Assembly: GCA_902590345.1 (NCBI GenBank)
Contig: CACIWK010000001.1
Coordinates: forward strand, 1 to 40,340
DNA: 40,340 nucleotides
Direction of reading: 5' to 3'
Source of the DNA: an uncultured Pelagibacteraceae bacterium
Lineage (GTDB): Bacteria > Pseudomonadota > Alphaproteobacteria > Pelagibacterales > AG-422-B15
Part shown: positions 36,762 to 40,340 of the stretch, one piece after another
Numbering within the stretch: position 1 is the first letter of the stretch
Layout: each line of letters starts with the position of its first letter
Notes under the pieces: model-generated
Seen by the model: the letters and a program-made list of their open reading frames with translations, nothing else
What the model was told of the DNA's origin: nothing
The model's database searches: none
Position numbers and translations under genes: made by a program

Positions 36762-37940
36762 TTAGGTAACACTGACTGAAATTGCTTCGTCAGAAGATTT
36801 AATACCTGATTGGGTAAGAGTCATATATCTTTTCATATGATAATCAGTATTGCCAAATAATACTCCAATCATTGTTGCCCTTTTAAAATAGTGACTTACC
36901 ATATATTCATCAACAACACCCATTCCGCCATGCAACTGAATAGCGCTTTCGCCTACAAATTTTATTGCTTTACCTATACGTGCTTTAGCAGCTGAAACTG
37001 CTCTTCTTCTTTCATCTGAATCACTCAAATCCGCTGTCACTGCCATGTAAAGAATTGACTTAGCCTGTTCATACTCAATCATCATATCCACTAAACGGTG
37101 CTGTATAACCTGATTTTTGGCAATTGATTGTCCGAATTGTTTTCGGTTTTTGCAGTATTCAGTTGTAGAGTCTTTTAAAACTTGCAGTATACCAACTGCT
37201 TCAGAGCATGCAGCAATAGTGCTTATATCTACAATTTCCTCAATGGCATCGTAAGCCATATTAACTTTTCCTAAAACATTATCTTTTGAAACTTTTAGAT
37301 TCTCAATAATAACTTCAGAGGCTCTGTATTCATCAATTGTTGGATAATTTTGGAGTGTAAGTCCCTCAGACTTTGTATCAACAATAAATAATGTAATTCC
37401 AGAATCAGATCTTTGCTCTCCTTCAGTTCTTGCAGAAATAATAAGGTGTGAAGCCATACCTGCTCCAAATACCACTGACTTAAAACCATTTAATACATAG
37501 TCATCTCCGTTAAGTACAGCTGACGTTTTTACATCATTTAAATCAAATCTACTTTGTGGCTCAGCATATGCAAACGCACATCTAATATTTCCTGAGATTA
37601 TTTGTGGTATAATCGAATTCTTTTGCTCCTCAGATCCAAGTTTTGATATCAATCCACCAGCTAATATTACAGTTGGTAAATATGGTTCAACAACGAGTCC
37701 TTTTCCAAACTGTTCCATCACAATCATTAAGTCAGCAGATTTTCCTCCAAGCCCTCCGTAAGCTTCTTCAAATGGAACTCCTAGAAGACCAAGTTCAGCA
37801 AATTGTTTCCAATTTTCTTCTTTCCATCCCTCTTCTGATTTAACTATATTGCAACGAGTGTCCCAATCATAATTATCTCTTACAAAAGAAGTAACCATGT
37901 TGTCCAGCAAGGTCTGTTCCTCGGTGTAATCAAAATTCAT
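36762..37940 (-). CDS. Acyl-CoA dehydrogenase, small-subunit (PimD-like) type
   Basis: The 392-residue product has the acyl-CoA dehydrogenase fold: an N-terminal helical domain (MNFDYTEEQTLLDNMVTSF), a FAD-contacting central domain (FAYAEPQSRFD) and a C-terminal helical domain with RKQFGQSIAKNQVIQHRLVDM and QLHGGMGVVDEY. It is closest in style to the small subunit of pimeloyl-CoA dehydrogenase-like pairs. The Glu of medium-chain enzymes (YEGT) is replaced near GVLFGNTDYH, so catalysis probably depends on another position or on the partner. It lies 43 bases after the gene for the large partner. Confidence 0.9.
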   Translation of the reverse strand: MNFDYTEEQTLLDNMVTSFVRDNYDWDTRCNIVKSEEGWKEENWKQFAELGLLGVPFEEAYGGLGGKSADLMIVMEQFGKGLVVEPYLPTVILAGGLISKLGSEEQKNSIIPQIISGNIRCAFAYAEPQSRFDLNDVKTSAVLNGDDYVLNGFKSVVFGAGMASHLIISARTEGEQRSDSGITLFIVDTKSEGLTLQNYPTIDEYRASEVIIENLKVSKDNVLGKVNMAYDAIEEIVDISTIAACSEAVGILQVLKDSTTEYCKNRKQFGQSIAKNQVIQHRLVDMMIEYEQAKSILYMAVTADLSDSDERRRAVSAAKARIGKAIKFVGESAIQLHGGMGVVDEYMVSHYFKRATMIGVLFGNTDYHMKRYMTLTQSGIKSSDEAISVSVT

Positions 37941-37983
37941 AAAAAAGCGTTATAAGTTATGACAGTAAATATGTCAAAAGGTA

Positions 37984-39186
37984 CTAAAGTCCTAAGACCA
38001 TTTTAGCTATGATATTTCTTTGAATTTCGTTAGATCCTCCATAAATGGATGCCTTACGAAAGTTAAAATACGTTCCTGATAGATTAGTAGCATAGTCTGG
38101 ACCGACATATTCATTACTTAAAGTCGTGCCAAGGTGAGGGTTTGCATAATATCCAACAGCTTCCATAGCCAACTCAGTAACAGCTTGCTGAATGTCTGTT
38201 CCCTTAATCTTCAAAAGAGAAGACTCTGGTCCAGGACCTTTACCTGCAGAGTCCTTTGCAAGCGTTCTTAATTCAGTGTATTCAAGTGCTGATAACTCTA
38301 ATTCTGCAGCTGCTATTTTTGCTTTAAATGCTGGATCTTGAATTAAAGGTTCGCCGTATGACATTTCAGAACTAGCAATCTGTTTTATTCTTTCTATTGC
38401 TTTCTTAGATCTCGCAACACCGGCAATACCTGATCTTTCATGAGCTAATAAAAATTTTGCATACGTCCAACCCATATTTTCTTGGCCAATTAAATTTTCT
38501 ACTGGAACCTTGACATTATCAAACCAAGTTTCATTCACCTCATGAGATCCATCCATAAGCTTGATGGGTCTAACTGTTACACCAGGAGTTTTCATGTCAA
38601 TCAAAAGAAACGAAATGCCTTGTTGAGGTTTCTCAGCATCTGGATTGGTTCTTACTAAACAAAAAATCCAATCTGCATACTGTGCCATCGTAGTCCAAGT
38701 TTTTTGTCCATTAACGATATAGTGGTCACCTTCTTTTACGGCACTTGTTTTTAATGAAGCAAGGTCTGAACCTGAGCCAGGCTCGGAGTAACCTTGACAC
38801 CAAAAAACTTCACCACTCAAAATTCCAGGTAAGTGTTGCGCTTTTTGCTCCTCATTTCCAAAAGTATAAATTACTGGACCAACCATATTTATTCCAAATG
38901 GCATAATATATTGACATTCAGCTTTCGCACATTCTTGTTCGAAGATATATTTTTGTGTAGGAGTAAATTCTGCGCCACCATATTGTTTAGGCCAACTTGG
39001 TGCTGACCAACCATTGTGCTTTCCTAAAATTTTATGCCAAGCTGTAAGATCTTCTCTAGAGAGTTCTTTACCTAGTTTTCTTTTAGAATTGATTGAGTCT
39101 CTTAGCTCTTGTGGATAATTTGTTTTAATAAAATCCCTTATTTCACTTTGAAACTTTAAATCTTCATTTGAAAACGCAGTGTCCAT
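37984..39186 (-). CDS. Acyl-CoA dehydrogenase, large-subunit (PimC-like) type
   Basis: The 400-residue product is an FAD-dependent acyl-CoA dehydrogenase with CQGYSEPGSGSDLASLKTSA (flavin-binding loop), VNGQKTWTTMAQYADWIFCLVRT, and a C-terminus YGGSNEIQRNIIAKMVLGL. N-terminal features (WSAPSWPKQYGGAEFTP, QECAKAECQYIMPFGINMVGP) are those of the large subunit of pimeloyl-CoA dehydrogenase-type heteromers. The MCAD-type Glu position is Gly (YGG). With the small-subunit gene directly downstream it probably forms a mixed oligomer oxidising dicarboxyl-, branched- or cyclic-acyl-CoAs. The true substrate is unknown. Confidence 0.92.
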   Translation of the reverse strand: MDTAFSNEDLKFQSEIRDFIKTNYPQELRDSINSKRKLGKELSREDLTAWHKILGKHNGWSAPSWPKQYGGAEFTPTQKYIFEQECAKAECQYIMPFGINMVGPVIYTFGNEEQKAQHLPGILSGEVFWCQGYSEPGSGSDLASLKTSAVKEGDHYIVNGQKTWTTMAQYADWIFCLVRTNPDAEKPQQGISFLLIDMKTPGVTVRPIKLMDGSHEVNETWFDNVKVPVENLIGQENMGWTYAKFLLAHERSGIAGVARSKKAIERIKQIASSEMSYGEPLIQDPAFKAKIAAAELELSALEYTELRTLAKDSAGKGPGPESSLLKIKGTDIQQAVTELAMEAVGYYANPHLGTTLSNEYVGPDYATNLSGTYFNFRKASIYGGSNEIQRNIIAKMVLGL

Positions 39187-39248
39187 AGAATCTCCTAAAA
39201 TTGTATTTGTATTATATAATGTTAAAAAAAAAGCTTTTCAATATTCTT

Positions 39249-39767
39249 TTAAGCCTGTTTTGCGCTAAATTTTAGATGTTTATCAGCCATTAAATATAAT
39301 ACACAAGCGGCCATACCATAGAAAATGCTTGATAAAAATGTATTTTGCAAAAATGGTAGGGCCATTATGTAGCAAGTGATTAGTCCATTCAAATCAGAAG
39401 CATACATTCCTGATCCATACCAAACAGCAAAATTTGATATTAAATAAAAAGATATTACACCTGCACTAATTCCTAAAAATGAAGTAGTTAGATTCAATTT
39501 TGAGTGAAAAAAAGTACCAATCAATATACACACGCAAATAGCAAAATAAATTATTGGCATACCAGCGTGAAAACCTAAATATAAATCACTTATCAACATA
39601 GCTAAGATTGGAATACAATATGAATAAATTTTTTTATCAAACACGGCTCCTGCAAAAAAAGCCATTCCTAATATTGGTGTGAAATTCGGTGGGTGAGGTA
39701 ATACTCTGCTTAATGCTAGTACGAATACTATTGTAATACCAAAAATAATCTTTTTATTAATCTGCAT
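39249..39767 (-). CDS. DUF6580-like integral membrane protein
   Basis: The 172-residue product has about five transmembrane helices. The segments LSRVLPHPPNFTPILGMAFFAGAVF and LAMLISDLYLGFHAGMPIIYFA match the conserved N-terminal part of the DUF6580 family, whose function is not established. The fold recalls substrate-binding membrane subunits of ECF-type vitamin transporters, but I see no ATPase or T-component gene. It is encoded 24 bases downstream of a TonB-dependent receptor and is probably cotranscribed, so a role in inner-membrane uptake of the receptor's substrate is a reasonable inference only. Confidence 0.75.
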   Translation of the reverse strand: MQINKKIIFGITIVFVLALSRVLPHPPNFTPILGMAFFAGAVFDKKIYSYCIPILAMLISDLYLGFHAGMPIIYFAICVCILIGTFFHSKLNLTTSFLGISAGVISFYLISNFAVWYGSGMYASDLNGLITCYIMALPFLQNTFLSSIFYGMAACVLYLMADKHLKFSAKQA

Positions 39768-39791
39768 TAGCTAATATATAACTCCTCTGCT

Positions 39792-40340
39792 TCAAAAAGT
39801 ATATCCAAAATTAAAGAATACATTTCTATCAGGTAATGGATATACATTAGATAACCCATAGTGAGCATCATCATGAAAAGTGCTTGAAACTGCAAAATCG
39901 TAGACTTGCTCATCAAAGACATTATTTATCCCAAATGATAAATTATAAGGTCCGTTTTTCGAACTTATTGAAGTATTGACAATATAATAATCAGGAATTT
40001 GGGGTTCAATATTTTCCTGATCATTAGAAACATATTTTTTATCTGTGTAATTAATTCCTAAGTTTAAATTAGTATTATTATCTATTTGTCGAATATAATT
40101 TAAATTATAAGTCAATGGAGAAACTAGAGGCACTTTCCGACCTGCTAAGTCGATTGATTGATTTGCAGTTCCATCTGATCCTAAAAAATTAATTGCAGTA
40201 TTTGTTAAATATCCATAAGTTTCATTATTGTTGTAATATCTTGTTCCAAGAAATTCGTAGGAACCTGTGCCCATAGATAAAGATCCTCCAGTAAATTCAG
40301 CGTTGACATATCCTATCGAACCCATAAATTTATTTTTATT
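39792..40340 (-). CDS. TonB-dependent outer-membrane receptor, C-terminal fragment (5' end outside window)
   Basis: The frame is open to the right window edge, and the ATG at 40325 is probably internal (the preceding in-frame codons read NKNKF). The visible 182 codons show repeated beta-strands with aromatic girdles. They have the TonB-receptor end pattern: LNYIRQIDNNTNLNLGINYTD, then VNTSISSKNGPYNLSFGINNVFDEQVYDF and a terminal FNFGYTF, with the C-terminal Phe recognised by the barrel-assembly machinery. The plug domain and TonB box are not in the window, so the substrate cannot be assigned. The DUF6580-like membrane protein gene follows it. Confidence 0.9.
   Translation of the reverse strand, partial: NKNKFMGSIGYVNAEFTGGSLSMGTGSYEFLGTRYYNNNETYGYLTNTAINFLGSDGTANQSIDLAGRKVPLVSPLTYNLNYIRQIDNNTNLNLGINYTDKKYVSNDQENIEPQIPDYYIVNTSISSKNGPYNLSFGINNVFDEQVYDFAVSSTFHDDAHYGLSNVYPLPDRNVFFNFGYTF

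Overview
This is a 40.3 kb AT-rich window (roughly one third G+C) from what looks like a marine, low-GC alphaproteobacterium. The evidence is a proteorhodopsin with the marine blue-tuning residue, a DUF1476 (ATPase-inhibitor zeta-like) gene, which is essentially alphaproteobacterial, next to purine genes, the sfsA-map pair, a type II DAHP synthase, and very tight packing with small overlaps. A SAR11-like or AEGEAN-169/HIMB59-like lineage would fit, but no rRNA is present to settle it. The size is that of a fosmid insert or a metagenome/single-cell contig. Both outermost genes (rpoC and a TonB-dependent receptor) are cut by the window ends.

Layout. 1-4.6 kb (+): the 3' end of rpoC, a candidate promoter and leader hairpin, then rpsL-rpsG-fusA-rpsJ-rplC and the first codons of rplD; tuf is absent from its usual place. 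4.6-8.1 kb (-): glpK, a class II aldolase and NAD-dependent formate dehydrogenase. 8.2-8.9 kb (+): nadK. 8.9-11.7 kb (-): proteorhodopsin with its own terminator, tRNA-Leu(UAA), an inverse-autotransporter-type beta-barrel gene and a secreted partner of unknown function. 11.8-15.3 kb: a cinA-like gene diverging from sfsA-map, then purB. 15.3-15.9 kb (-): DUF1476 and a lysine-rich one-helix membrane protein. 15.9-20.2 kb (+): purC-purS-purQ-purL and a monothiol glutaredoxin. 20.2-28.6 kb (-): a tightly packed nadE-gltX-cysS-cimA-trmJ run, then rpsD and a DUF2817 peptidase. 28.7-35.1 kb (-): type II DAHP synthase, a crotonase, a secreted haloalkane-dehalogenase-like hydrolase, glmU and glmS. 35.2-36.8 kb (+): a phosphoglycolate-phosphatase-like gene and an acyl-CoA-type short-chain dehydrogenase. 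36.8-40.3 kb (-): paired large and small acyl-CoA dehydrogenases, a DUF6580-like membrane protein and a TonB receptor.

The most striking feature is a perfect 96-bp direct repeat at 4583-4678 and 8914-9009. The second copy is native: it spans the convergent 3' ends of nadK and the secreted-protein gene. The first copy sits exactly where the S10 operon should continue. It cuts rplD after about ten codons and replaces the last residues of formate dehydrogenase with the C-terminus of the secreted protein. This is either a chimeric assembly or amplification junction, or a real deletion with templated filler DNA. Gene adjacency across about 4.58-4.68 kb should not be trusted until it is checked.

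Most of the window is core metabolism: translation, de novo purine synthesis, NAD, aminosugar and aromatic precursors. Accessory functions are light capture, C1 and glycerol use, acyl-CoA degradation, a possible dehalogenase and cell-surface proteins. No stretch over 300 bases lacks a gene, and I see no CRISPR array, insertion sequence or integrase.
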